64,000 nucleotides of DNA from Actinoplanes sandaracinus (GTDB lineage Bacteria; Actinomycetota; Actinomycetes; Mycobacteriales; Micromonosporaceae): positions 62,001 through 126,000 of the forward strand of contig NZ_JASCTH010000016.1 of assembly GCF_030009775.1 (NCBI RefSeq), written 5' to 3'. The notes beneath the pieces are model-generated. The model made no database searches and was not told where the DNA came from. It saw nothing but the letters and a program-made list of their open reading frames with translations. Shown one piece after another: positions 42,712-52,500 of the stretch. Made by a program: the position numbers and the translations under genes. The first letter of the stretch is position 1. Each line of letters begins with the position of its first letter.

Positions 42712-43730
42712 CGCCGTTCGGCCTTCTCGTCTCGCTTCCAGCCCCACGGCGGCAGAACGATCGTGGCGTCGGCCGGAGCCTGCTCGAGACGCGGGTCCGG
42801 CTCGGCCGAGCCGGACTGCTTCGACCGGTACGTGCCGTCGGAACCCCGTCGCTGCGCGGGCGCCCCGCTGCCGTTGGGGCCGGCCGGCCGCTGCGGCTGC
42901 TGGACCGGCTGCTGGGCGGGCGCCCCGCTGTTGCCGGCCGGGCGCTGCGGCTGCTGCTCGACCGGCTTGTTCGGACCGTTCTGAACCGGGACCGCCTGCT
43001 GGCGTGCCTGGCCGACCGGCTGGGTCTTCTCGAAGTTGGACGGCACCGGCACGGAACCGCCGCGACCGTCCGGATGGGCCGAGCCGACAACCGACGAGGC
43101 AGCCGGGTCGTCGTCGTTGCGACGACGGCCACGCCACCGGATCAGAGCGTCGATGCCGATCGTGAAGCCGGCCGTCAGCAGCAGGCCGAGACCCGCCGCG
43201 ACCACCATCACTCGCATGATCTTGGAGCTTTTCTCCTCGACCTCGCTGCCGTCGTCGAGCGAGAGCGTGGTGATGACCTCGGTATCGGCCACCCGCAGCG
43301 TCGACTGACGCTGCTCGACGGCCTCGGCGATGGCCTTCTGCACGTACTGCACGGTGGCGGTGGCCTGCTCGGGCGACTCACCGACGACCTCGATGGCGAA
43401 CAGCGGCACCTGGTCGATCGTGACGGTGATGTTGTCGCTGAGGCCCTGCTTGACCATCTTCTCCAGCACCGACTTCTTGGTCACGTCGATCACCGTGGCG
43501 TTGGCCATGGCCTCGTAACCCAGGTCGAACCAGGGGTTGTCGATCGGGTTCTTCTCGCCGTCCTTGGCGACCGTGCCGACCGGCGGGATGAACTGGATGT
43601 GCCCGGTGGCGCTGTAGTCCGGCTTGACCGTCACCGCCGCGACCCCGACCGCCGCGATGGTCACCAGAAGCATCGGGAGTGAGAAGTACCAACGCCGGAA
43701 CAGCAGTTTGGTCATGTCCCAGAGGTCCAC
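42708..43730 (-). CDS. Wzz-type chain-length determinant protein
   Basis: 340 aa. Short cytoplasmic start (MDLWDMTKLLFRRWYF), TM1 at about 16-36, a periplasmic-side alpha/beta domain, and TM2 at about 175-200 (IMRVMVVAAGLGLLLTAGF). The C-terminal 130 residues are cytoplasmic and rich in Pro, Gln and Asn, ending PPWGWKRDEKAERR. It has no tyrosine-kinase domain. It controls polymer length together with the Wzy protein encoded next. GTG 43730 follows AAGGGGA. Confidence 0.85.
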   Translation of the reverse strand: MDLWDMTKLLFRRWYFSLPMLLVTIAAVGVAAVTVKPDYSATGHIQFIPPVGTVAKDGEKNPIDNPWFDLGYEAMANATVIDVTKKSVLEKMVKQGLSDNITVTIDQVPLFAIEVVGESPEQATATVQYVQKAIAEAVEQRQSTLRVADTEVITTLSLDDGSEVEEKSSKIMRVMVVAAGLGLLLTAGFTIGIDALIRWRGRRRNDDDPAASSVVGSAHPDGRGGSVPVPSNFEKTQPVGQARQQAVPVQNGPNKPVEQQPQRPAGNSGAPAQQPVQQPQRPAGPNGSGAPAQRRGSDGTYRSKQSGSAEPDPRLEQAPADATIVLPPWGWKRDEKAERR

Positions 43731-44043
43731 ACGTTCCCCTTGCCCTTACCGATGCTTGTAGCTGGAGTTGGTCGACCCTCGACGGTCGACCAGCGGGTAG
43801 AACCTAGTGGTAGCTGCCCGGACGGCGCCAGTGTCCCCCATGAGTACGGGGTTCTGACAACTGAAGATTAACGTCACACCGGCGTGACCGTATCGATACT
43901 AAGGTATCTCCGGCCGCGGAACGGGTCGGCAACCGGACGCGCTCACCGGTACGAACGGTGGTTGCCATGCTCCATTCGTACCGGAAGGGTGGCGGGGCGG
44001 CCGCATCCGGCCAATGCCAACAATCACGTGGAGTTCCACTGTC
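43731..44043. promoter_or_regulatory. 313-bp divergent promoter region with inverted repeats
   Basis: It separates the leftward Wzz/Wzy operon from a rightward glycosyltransferase. It contains TGGTCGACC-N6-GGTCGACCA (43769-43792), GTCAC-N6-GTGAC (43873-43888) and the 10-bp palindrome GTATCGATAC (43890-43899). Proteins that bind them are unknown. Confidence 0.5.
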
Positions 44044-45111
44044 ATGACTAATGCGATCGTCCGCCCTGTCCGCGCAGCCCTCCGGCGTGCCGCTGACCTT
44101 CGTGACCTGCGGCGGCACACTCCCGCCGAGGTCAGATACGACGCGGCCGCATCGGGCACGGGCACCATCCACTACCTGTGCCCCGACGCGGACAAGCCGT
44201 CCGGCGGCATCCGGGTCATCTATCGCCACGTGGATCTGCTCAACGCCGCCGGGCTGAGCGCGGTCGTGCTGCACGAGCGGCCCGGCTTCCGGGTCGGCTG
44301 GTTCCACAACGACACCCGAGTGCTCGCCACCCGCGACGTGACGCTGGGGCGCGACGATCTGCTGGTGGTGCCGGAGATCTACGGACCGGGGCTCGGCGTG
44401 CTCCCGGCCGGCTGCCGGAAGGTCGTGTTCAACCAAAACGCCTATCAGACCTTCTCCCTGGTGCCGTTCGCGACGACGGCGGCGGGCGCGCCGTACGCCT
44501 CGGTGCCCGGCATCGAGGCGCATCTCACCGTCTCGCAGGACAACGCGGCCCTGCTCCGGCACGCGTTCGGGCAGGTACCGGTGCACGTCGCCCGGGTGGT
44601 CGTGGACGAGCGGGTGTTCCATCCGGGCGGCACGCCGGCCGGCCGGCGCATCGGTTACATGCCGCGACGTCGCGCCGAGGAACAGGAGCAGCTACTGCAC
44701 ATCCTGCGCGCCCGGGGCGTTCTGGACGGCTGGGAGCTGGTGTCGATCGACGGGCTGACCGAGGCCGGGACCGCGGAGGCGCTGCGCGGCTGCGCGGTGT
44801 TCCTCAGTTTCAGCGAGCGGGAGGGCTTCGGCCTGCCGCCGGCCGAGGCGATGGCGAGCGGCGCCTATGTGGTGGGTTTCACCGGCCTGGGTGGCCGCGA
44901 CTTCTTCGACCCCGCGTACTGTGCCCCGATCGCCGAGGCCGACCTGCTGGCCTTCGCCGTCGCGGTCGAGGACGCTCTGCGGCGGTACGAGGAGGATCCC
45001 GGCACGCTTGCCGCGGCGGGGCTGGCCGCGTCGAAGCAGATCCTGGCGCACTACCACGAGGACGGGCTCCGGGCCGATCTGCTCGCCTTCTACGGCAGCC
45101 TGCGCCGGTAG
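44044..45111 (+). CDS. glycosyltransferase (GT4-like)
   Basis: 355 aa. ATG 44044 (MTNAIVRPVRAALR) follows GTGGAG; the in-frame ATG at 44014 is less likely. Recognised by VFLSFSEREGFGLPPAEAMASG, the EGFGLPPxEAMA nucleotide-sugar motif of GT-B enzymes, and by PSGGIRVIYRHVDLL near the N-terminus, common in rhamnan and cell-surface glycan transferases. Probable rhamnosyl- or hexosyltransferase for the repeat unit. Confidence 0.85.
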   Translation: MTNAIVRPVRAALRRAADLRDLRRHTPAEVRYDAAASGTGTIHYLCPDADKPSGGIRVIYRHVDLLNAAGLSAVVLHERPGFRVGWFHNDTRVLATRDVTLGRDDLLVVPEIYGPGLGVLPAGCRKVVFNQNAYQTFSLVPFATTAAGAPYASVPGIEAHLTVSQDNAALLRHAFGQVPVHVARVVVDERVFHPGGTPAGRRIGYMPRRRAEEQEQLLHILRARGVLDGWELVSIDGLTEAGTAEALRGCAVFLSFSEREGFGLPPAEAMASGAYVVGFTGLGGRDFFDPAYCAPIAEADLLAFAVAVEDALRRYEEDPGTLAAAGLAASKQILAHYHEDGLRADLLAFYGSLRR

Positions 45112-45378
45112 TGCTCGCTGAGACTTCTGTCTCTGATGCGACATGCGCACGTCGCGGCAGCGAGAACGTGCATACTGGTCGATATCTACTGTGCATTCGG
45201 GGGCATTCAGAGCGGATCAGATAAGGCGTCCTAAACGGGCATTGCTCTGAAAGTGGATCAAGATGGCCGTCAAAGTGAAATGGACGACACGATTCCGCCC
45301 GGATAGCCACTGGCCGCTGTGGAGCGGATCCAGCACTGTTTCTCCCGAGTCGAACGACCCAGGGGGACAGACGAGACG

Positions 45379-46656
45379 ATGGCAGGAAATCCGCACGTCA
45401 CCATTCTCATCGCCAACTTGCCGGCGGAACGCGATCGCCGCGTCATCCGGGAGTGCCTGACGCTGGAGGAGAAGGGCTTCGACGTCACGGTCATCGCGCC
45501 GCGAGGCGACAAGAGCCTGAAGGTCCTTCCCGGCAGCCGCAACACGCGCCTCAAGCCGTACCCGGTCAAGGTGTACGGCAGTGGCCTGCTCACCTTCGCT
45601 GTGGAATTCGGCTGGTCCTTCCTCTGCATCGCGGTCCGGCTGATCGGCGAGGTGCTGGCCGGCCGGGCCCACGCCGTCCAGGTCTGCAACCCGCCGGACG
45701 TGTACTGGCCGCTCGCGCTGCTGCTGCGCGCGATCGGCCGGCCGTGGGTGTTCGACCACCACGACCTGTGCCCGGAGGTCTACATCTCCCGGGGCGACGG
45801 CACGCCCAACAAGTGGGTGCTGCGCACGCTGAACGCCCTGGAGTGGCTGACCCTGCGCACTGCCACCGAGGTGGTCGCCACTAACCAGTCCTTCAAGGAC
45901 AACGCGGTCCGTAAAGGGGTTCACCCGGACAAAGTGACCGTGGTCCGTAACGGCCCGTCGCTCAAGGAGATCGCGGTCGACGGCGATCCGCAGGAGCCGG
46001 CCTCGCCGGACGGCCTGCACCGGGTCGTCTACCTCGGCGTCTTCGGACCGCAGGACAACGTCGAGGGCGTGGTCCTGGCCGCCGACGAGCTGATCCGCCG
46101 GCGCGGCCGGGACGGCTGGCGCGTGGTCCTCGCCGGTGACGGCGAGAGCATGCCGTCGGTCCGTGCCCTGATCGCCGAGAAGGGCCTTTCGGACGTGGTC
46201 GAGCTCACCGGCTGGCTCAACGGCGAGCAGGTCGACGAGGTGCTGCGCTCGGCCACCGTCGCCATCCAGCCGGACCTGCCGACCCGGATGAACCAGCTCT
46301 CCACGATGGCGAAGACCGTCGAATACGTCGGCCGGGGCCTGCCGGTGGTCGCCGCCGACGGCATCGAGACCCGCCGCACCCTGGGCGACGCCGGCGCGTA
46401 CGTGGCGAACGGCACGCCGGAGGAGTTCGCCACGGTGATCGACGAACTGCTCGACGACCCGGAACGGCGGCAGGAGATGCGCAAGCTGGGCCGCGACCGG
46501 TTCCTCAGCATGCTCTCCTGGGAGCACCAGGCCGGCCCGTACGCCGCCGTGTTCCAGCGGCTGCTGGCCAAGCGCCTGCCCGCGCCGGGCGGCACGCCGG
46601 CCCCGCGTATCCCGCGCCAGCGCACCAGCTCCGACACCCGGGTGGACCAGCCGTGA
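45379..46656 (+). CDS. glycosyltransferase family 4
   Basis: 425 aa from ATG 45379, which follows AGGGGGA; a GTG at 45319 adds 20 unlikely residues. NLPAERDRRVIRECLTLEEKG opens the acceptor domain, and FDHHDLCPEVYISRGDG, VYLGVFGPQDNVEGVV, VLAGDGESM and ATVAIQPDLPTRMNQLSTM mark a WbuB-like GT4. It overlaps the following GT2 gene by 4 bp (GTGA), so they form an operon with the deacetylase. Confidence 0.87.
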   Translation: MAGNPHVTILIANLPAERDRRVIRECLTLEEKGFDVTVIAPRGDKSLKVLPGSRNTRLKPYPVKVYGSGLLTFAVEFGWSFLCIAVRLIGEVLAGRAHAVQVCNPPDVYWPLALLLRAIGRPWVFDHHDLCPEVYISRGDGTPNKWVLRTLNALEWLTLRTATEVVATNQSFKDNAVRKGVHPDKVTVVRNGPSLKEIAVDGDPQEPASPDGLHRVVYLGVFGPQDNVEGVVLAADELIRRRGRDGWRVVLAGDGESMPSVRALIAEKGLSDVVELTGWLNGEQVDEVLRSATVAIQPDLPTRMNQLSTMAKTVEYVGRGLPVVAADGIETRRTLGDAGAYVANGTPEEFATVIDELLDDPERRQEMRKLGRDRFLSMLSWEHQAGPYAAVFQRLLAKRLPAPGGTPAPRIPRQRTSSDTRVDQP

Positions 46657-47519
46657 CCAGCATCGTGATCGCGGCCCACAACGAGGCCGCCGTCATCGGC
46701 CGCTGCCTGGACGCCCTGCTCGCCGACGCGGCGCCCGGCGAGCTCGACGTGACGGTCGTCGCCAACGGGTGCACCGACGACACCGCGACGGTGGCCGCGA
46801 CCCGTCCGGGCGTGCGCGTGCTGGATCTGCCGCAGCCCGGCAAGGCCGGCGCGCTGAACGCCGGTGACGCGGCCGCCCAGGGTTTCCCCCGGATCTACCT
46901 GGACGCCGACATCGTGCTGAGCACCGCGGCGGTCCGGGCCCTGACCGAGGTACTCGAGGCCGGGGCGCCGTCGGCGACGGTCGGCCGCGAACTGGACCTG
47001 ACCGGGCGCCCGCTGCTCGTCAAGGCGTACTTCGCGATCCACGGCCGGTTGCCGGTGATGCGGGACGGGCTGTTCGGACGGGGCGTGGTGGCGCTGTCGA
47101 AGGAGGGCCGGTCCCGGTTCGACCGCTTCCCCGAGTTGGTCGCCGACGACCTGTACCTCGACTCGCAGTTCGGCCGCGAGGAGAAGAAGCACGTCAACGC
47201 GTACTCCGCCCGGGTCGCCACCCCGCGGCGCACCGGTGATCTGATCCGCCGCCTGGTCCGGGTCCGCGGCGGCAACGCCGCCATGCGGGCGGCGGCGGCG
47301 CGCGGCGAGATCACCGTCGGAGTCCGCCCGGCCGCCCGCAGCTCCTGGCTGCGCGACGTGGTGCTCCCCCGGCCGTGGCTGGCGCCCGCGGCGGTCTGCT
47401 ACGTCGGCATCACGGTGTGGGCGGCGCTGGCCGCCAAGCGGGCCGGCGACGGCGGCGCGGCATGGGGACGCGACGAGTCATCCCGGATCGCCGACGGCGA
47501 ATCCGCGGCACGGCGATAA
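46653..47519 (+). CDS. glycosyltransferase family 2
   Basis: 288 aa, GT-A fold. SIVIAAHNEAAVIGRCLDAL, VVANGCTDDTATVA and the metal-binding YLDADIVLS are clear. The C-terminus has one hydrophobic segment (WLAPAAVCYVGITVWAAL), so it may be membrane-associated. Start GTG overlaps the previous stop. Confidence 0.87.
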   Translation: MTSIVIAAHNEAAVIGRCLDALLADAAPGELDVTVVANGCTDDTATVAATRPGVRVLDLPQPGKAGALNAGDAAAQGFPRIYLDADIVLSTAAVRALTEVLEAGAPSATVGRELDLTGRPLLVKAYFAIHGRLPVMRDGLFGRGVVALSKEGRSRFDRFPELVADDLYLDSQFGREEKKHVNAYSARVATPRRTGDLIRRLVRVRGGNAAMRAAAARGEITVGVRPAARSSWLRDVVLPRPWLAPAAVCYVGITVWAALAAKRAGDGGAAWGRDESSRIADGESAARR

Positions 47520-47526
47520 GGAAGTC

Positions 47527-48192
47527 ATGAGCGACGACGTCATCAACATCTGCTTCCACGGCATCGGGACGCCGCAACGCGACCTGGAACTGGGCGAGGA
47601 CCGGTACTGGATCAGCGTGGAGCTGTTCCACGCGGTCCTCGACGAGGTCCGCACCTGGCCCTCGGTCCGGATCAGCTTCGACGACGGCAACGCGTCGGAC
47701 CTCGAGATCGGCCTGCCGGCCTTGCAGGAGCGCGGCCTGACGGCCGACTTCTTCGTGATCGCCGCCCGCTTCGGCAAGCCGGGCAGCCTGAGCGAGGACG
47801 ACGTCCGCAGACTGCACGGCGCGGGCATGACCATCGGTACGCACGGGATGTGGCACCGCCCGTGGCGCGGCATGGACGCCGAGACCAGCACCGAGGAACT
47901 GGCGACCGCCCGGGACCGGATCGCCGGGGTGGTCGGTGTGCCGGTGGACCAGGCGGCCTGCCCACTCGGCCGGTACGACCGTGAGCTGCTCGGCAAGATG
48001 CGCAAGCTCGGTTACCGGCGGGTCTTCACCAGCGACCGGCGACGGGCGCAGGCCGGGAGCTGGCTGCAGCCGCGGTACAGCCTCCGCCGCGAGGACACGG
48101 TGGACGGCCTGCGCGCCGAGGCCCTGGTGGGCCCCGGCGCACTGACCCGCCTCAAGCTGGAGGCGGTCGGAGTCGTCAAGCGGCTGCGCTGA
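47527..48192 (+). CDS. polysaccharide deacetylase (NodB/CE4-like)
   Basis: 221 aa. ISFDDGNASD (Asp52 and Asp53) and GTHGMWH (His106 and His110, the H-x3-H pair) make the standard metal site. No signal peptide is seen, so it may act in the cytoplasm on a lipid-linked or nucleotide-bound amino sugar. It follows the GT2 gene by 7 bp and is followed by a strong terminator. Confidence 0.88.
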   Translation: MSDDVINICFHGIGTPQRDLELGEDRYWISVELFHAVLDEVRTWPSVRISFDDGNASDLEIGLPALQERGLTADFFVIAARFGKPGSLSEDDVRRLHGAGMTIGTHGMWHRPWRGMDAETSTEELATARDRIAGVVGVPVDQAACPLGRYDRELLGKMRKLGYRRVFTSDRRRAQAGSWLQPRYSLRREDTVDGLRAEALVGPGALTRLKLEAVGVVKRLR

Positions 48193-48195
48193 GCA

Positions 48196-48244
48196 GCGCC
48201 TGTTCCGGGAGGGGCGGTCCGGCCATCCCTCCCGGAACAGGCGC
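48196..48244. terminator. 18-bp bidirectional hairpin terminator
   Basis: Perfect 18-bp stem (48196-48213 with 48227-48244) and 13-base loop, between the rightward deacetylase gene and the leftward GT2 gene. It is the longest hairpin seen in the window. Confidence 0.8.
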
Positions 48245-48275
48245 CGGTCAGCGGCCTTCTACCAACTGGCGCCGG

Positions 48276-49226
48276 CTAGCGGGCCGTGGCGCGGGCGGCG
48301 TCACGCTGGACCGTGTGCGGGCCCGGCGCCTCCCGCAACCGGGCCGGGCTGACCAGCGCCCGCACCGCCAGCTTGCTCGGCGCCTTGCCGAGCACCGCAC
48401 GGCTGCCCTCGCGCAGCAGCAACGCGGCCCAGAACGCGGCACCGAGCACCGGGTTGTGCCGGCGGCCGTACAGACGGACCTTGTTCAGCGTCAGCAGCGT
48501 CCACAGAGCCGGCGACACCTTGGAGTCGCCCTCCAGGTGCACCGCCTTGGCGGCCGGTGTGAACCGGGTGGCCAGCCCGGCGTCCCGGGCCCGCAACGCG
48601 AAGTCGGTCTCCTCCGAGTAGAGGAAGAACGACTCGTCCCAGGCCCCGATCCGGTCCCAGCACTCGGCGCTGATCAGGACCGTCGAGCCCTCGGCCCAGT
48701 CGGTGACCGTCTCGGCCGTGTAGAGCCGCTCGTCGGTCACCAACTCACCGAACGCCGGGTACCGGCCGGCCCGGACGGCGCCCATCAGCGCGTCACCGAG
48801 GACCCTCCGGACCGACGGCTCGCGGCGCATTGTGTGGATGAGCTCGCCGTCGCCGTCCTCCAGCAACGGCACCGCGATGCCGGTTCCCTCGGTGCGCAGC
48901 ACGCCGAGCAGCGTGCGGACGCAACCGGGCGTCAGCCGCACGTCCGGGTTGAGCACCAGGAGCGCGGTGAACGGGCCGGCCTTGGCGACGGCCGCGTTGA
49001 TGCCCGCGGCATATCCGGCGTTGCGCCCCATCTCGACCACGGTGGCGCCCGGAGCGAGCCGCCGCACGGCACCCACCGAATCGTCCACGGAGGCGTTGTC
49101 CGCGACGGTCAGATGCCAGTCGACGCCGTCCAGGCCCGGGCCCAGCGAAGCGATGAGGTCAGGTAGCAATCGTTCGCTGTTGTACGTGACCACAACGACC
49201 GCCACGGTATCGGGCGTTCTGTCCAA
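48276..49226 (-). CDS. glycosyltransferase family 2 (rhamnosyltransferase-like)
   Basis: 316 aa. VAVVVVTYNSERLLPDLIAS, VADNASVDDSV, GRNAGYAAGINAA and LVLNPDVRL form a GT2 donor site of the rhamnosyltransferase type; FFLYSEETDFALRARDAG is the acceptor-side motif. The TTG start has GGGGAGG close upstream. Alone on the leftward strand. A rhamnosyl role fits the rml genes nearby. Confidence 0.87.
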   Translation of the reverse strand: MDRTPDTVAVVVVTYNSERLLPDLIASLGPGLDGVDWHLTVADNASVDDSVGAVRRLAPGATVVEMGRNAGYAAGINAAVAKAGPFTALLVLNPDVRLTPGCVRTLLGVLRTEGTGIAVPLLEDGDGELIHTMRREPSVRRVLGDALMGAVRAGRYPAFGELVTDERLYTAETVTDWAEGSTVLISAECWDRIGAWDESFFLYSEETDFALRARDAGLATRFTPAAKAVHLEGDSKVSPALWTLLTLNKVRLYGRRHNPVLGAAFWAALLLREGSRAVLGKAPSKLAVRALVSPARLREAPGPHTVQRDAARATAR

Positions 49227-49574
49227 CTTGTCCTCCCCTGGTTACACGGACGGGATCATCCTGCCGTCTGCACCGAACCGCCGGTACGGCCGGTCGGCCA
49301 ACCCGAGTGTCGGAAACCGGCACCCCCGTACGGCCCGGCGGCGCCCGCATATCCGAAAGGACGGCCAGGTCCGGCCGTTCGTCGGCCGGGTGGATCAAGT
49401 CGGTCCCAGACCTCATCCGCCGACAGGATCGAATGACCCATCAGGGCCTTCGAGTGTCAGCGGGTCGATAGCTATCGTCGTGCTCCTATCTGAGGATCCT
49501 TCCAGCTCTGCCGGGCCGGACCGGCGTTGACGACGGCCGTGACGCCGGGGGCGCGCGGCGGGGAGGCGTGTCCC
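49227..49574. promoter_or_regulatory. 348-bp divergent intergenic region
   Basis: It lies between the leftward GT2 gene and the rightward giant exoprotein. The perfect 12-bp palindrome CGATAGCTATCG (49466-49477) is the only clear element. No ORF looks coding. Confidence 0.4.
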
Positions 49575-52500
49575 TTGCGAGACTTCAAGTCCATACGCCA
49601 GCGATCGCTGCTGGTTCTCATACTCGTCGCGGCGGCGCTGTTCGTGCCGGCCGCGTCACCGGCCGCGGCCGCGGACCCGTGCGCGCCGGTGGTCAACCCG
49701 GTCGCCTGCGAGAACACCAAGGCCGGCACACCGAAGTCCACATGGGACGTCTCCGGAGCGGGCAGCGCGGCGCTGCAGGGCTTCACCACCCAGATGAGCG
49801 CCAACGTCGGCGAGACGGTCCACTTCAAGGTCAAGTCGACCGCCGCGTCGTACCGGCTGGACATCTACCGGATGGGCTACTACGGCGGCAACGGCGCGCG
49901 GCTGATCACCACGGTCAACCCGGTCGGGCGGCAGACCCAGCCAGACTGCGTCTCCAACTCCTCGACCGGCCTGGTCGACTGTGGCAACTGGGCGGTCTCG
50001 GCGTCCTGGCCGGTGCCGGCGACCGCGGTGTCCGGCATCTACTTCGCGCGCCTGGTGCGCACCGACGGCACCAGCGGCGCGAGTCACGTCGTGTTCGTCG
50101 TGCGGGACGACTCCAGCCGGTCCGACCTGGTCTTCCAGACCTCCGACACGACCTGGCAGGCGTACAACTCGTACGGCGGCAACAGCTTCTACACCGGATC
50201 GCCGGCCGGCCGTGCCTACAAGGTCAGCTACAACCGGCCGCTGACCACCCGCGGCACCGGCGCCGAGGACGCGGTCTTCAACGCCGAGTACCCGATGGTG
50301 CGGTTCCTGGAGTCCAACGGGTACGACGTCAGCTACATCTCCGGCGTCGACACCGACCAGCGTGGCTCACTGCTGCGCAACCACAAGGCATTCCTCTCCG
50401 TCGGCCACGACGAGTACTGGTCCGGCGCCCAGCGGGCCAACGTCGAGGCCGCCCGGGACGCCGGCGTTCATCTGGCCTTCTTCAGCGGCAACGAGGTGTT
50501 CTGGAAGACCCGCTGGGAGACCGCCGTGGACGGTTCGGGAACGCCGTACCGGACGCTGGTCTGTTACAAGGAGACCCACGCGAACGCGACCATCGACCCC
50601 AGCCCCACCGAGTGGACCGGCACCTGGCGTGACCCGCGGTTCAGCCCGCCGAAGAACGGCGGACGGCCGGAGAACGGCCTCACCGGCACCGCCTTCGAGG
50701 TCAACTCGGGGACGGTGAACCTGCGGGTCCCGGCCGCCGACGGCAAGATGAGGCTGTGGCGCGGCACCACGGTCGCGAGCCAGGCGGCGGACGCCACCGC
50801 CACCCTCGGCACCGGCACGGTCGGGTACGAGTGGGACGAGGACCTGGTCAACGCGGCCCGCCCGCAGGGCCTGATCCGGCTCTCCACCACCGAGGCCAGC
50901 GGGGTCGAGATCCTGACCGACCACGGCTCCTCGTACACCAGCGGCAGCGCCACCCACCACCTGACGCTGTACCGGGCCGCCAGCGGAGCGCTGGTCTTCG
51001 GCGCCGGCACCGTGCAGTGGTCGTGGGGCCTGGACAGCAACCACGATCGCGGATCCGGCGCGGCCAGCACCCCGATGCGCCAGGCCACCGTGAACCTCTT
51101 CGCCGACATGGGCGCCCAGCCGGCCACCATCGCTTCCGGGCTGACCGTCGCGACCGCGTCCACCGACACCACCGCGCCGACCGCGGTCATCACCGCCCCG
51201 GCGGCGGGCACGACGGTGTCGGCCGGCTCCCGGGTCACCGTCTCCGGCACCGCCTCCGACGTCGGCGGCGTGGTCGGCGGCGTCGAGGTGTCCACCGACG
51301 GCGGCACGTCCTGGAAACCGGCGACCGGGCGTGGCGCCTGGACGTACAGCTTCACCCCGACCGGCTCCGGCGCGGTCGAGATCCGGGCCCGCGCGATCGA
51401 CGACAGCGCGCGGATCGGCACGGCCGCCACCCGGTCGATCACGGTGGGCCAACGGGTCTGCCCGTGCAGCCTGTGGACCCCGGAGGACGTGCCCGCCGTG
51501 CCGAGCGACCCGGACGGGACGGCCACCGAGGTCGGCGTGAAGTTCCGAGCCGACGTGGCCGGCAAGGTCACCGCGATCCGCTTCTACAAGGGCCCCAACA
51601 ACGGTGGCACGCACGTCGGCAGACTGTGGTCCTCGACCGGGACGCAGCTGGCCACCGTGACCTTCACCGGCGAGTCCGCGACCGGCTGGCAGCAGGCCAC
51701 CTTCGCCACTCCGGTGACGCTGACCCCGGGCGCCACCTACGTCGCGTCCTACTACGCGCCGAACGGCCGGTACGCCGGTGACGTCGGGTACTTCGCCGAC
51801 AGCGGCGTGGACAGCGGACCCCTGCACGCGCTGCGTGACGGCCTCGACGGCGCCAACGGGGTCTACCGCTTCGGCGCCGGTTTCCCGACCCTGTCGTGGG
51901 AGTCCGCGAACTACTGGGTCGACGTGGTGTTCACCCCGAACGACACCGCACCGGACACCACCGCGCCGACTGTGAGCGCCCGCACGCCGGCGTCCGGAGC
52001 GACCGGTGTCGCGGCCGGCGCCACGGTGTCCGCGACGTTCAGTGAGGCGGTCAGCGCCGCTGCCGTCACCCTGACCGGCCCGTCCGGCGCCGTCGCGGGC
52101 GCGGTCGCCTACCACGCCGGCACGTCGACCGCGACCTTCACCCCGTCGGCCGCCCTGGCCGCGTCCACCACCTACACCGCCACGGTCAGCGGGGCCCGCG
52201 ACGCCGCCGGCAACACCATGACCGCGACCTCGTGGACCTTCACCACGGCGTCCGCGCCCACCGGGCCGGACTGCCCGTGCTCGGTCTGGCCGGCCTCGGC
52301 GACGCCCGGCACCCCCAGCGACTCGGAGACCGCCGCGGTGGAGGTCGGCATGAAGTTCCGCTCCGATCTCGCCGGCCGGATCACCGGTGTGCGGTTCTAC
52401 AAGGGCGCGGCCAACACCGGCACGCACACCGGCTCGCTCTGGTCCTCGACCGGAACGCGGCTCGCCACCGTGACCTTCACCGGCGAGACCGCCAGCGGCT

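Noticed and set aside
42712-43137. Upstream extension of the polymerase frame
   Set aside because: Lies over the Wzz gene on the same strand in another frame and is Arg/Ser/Pro-rich.
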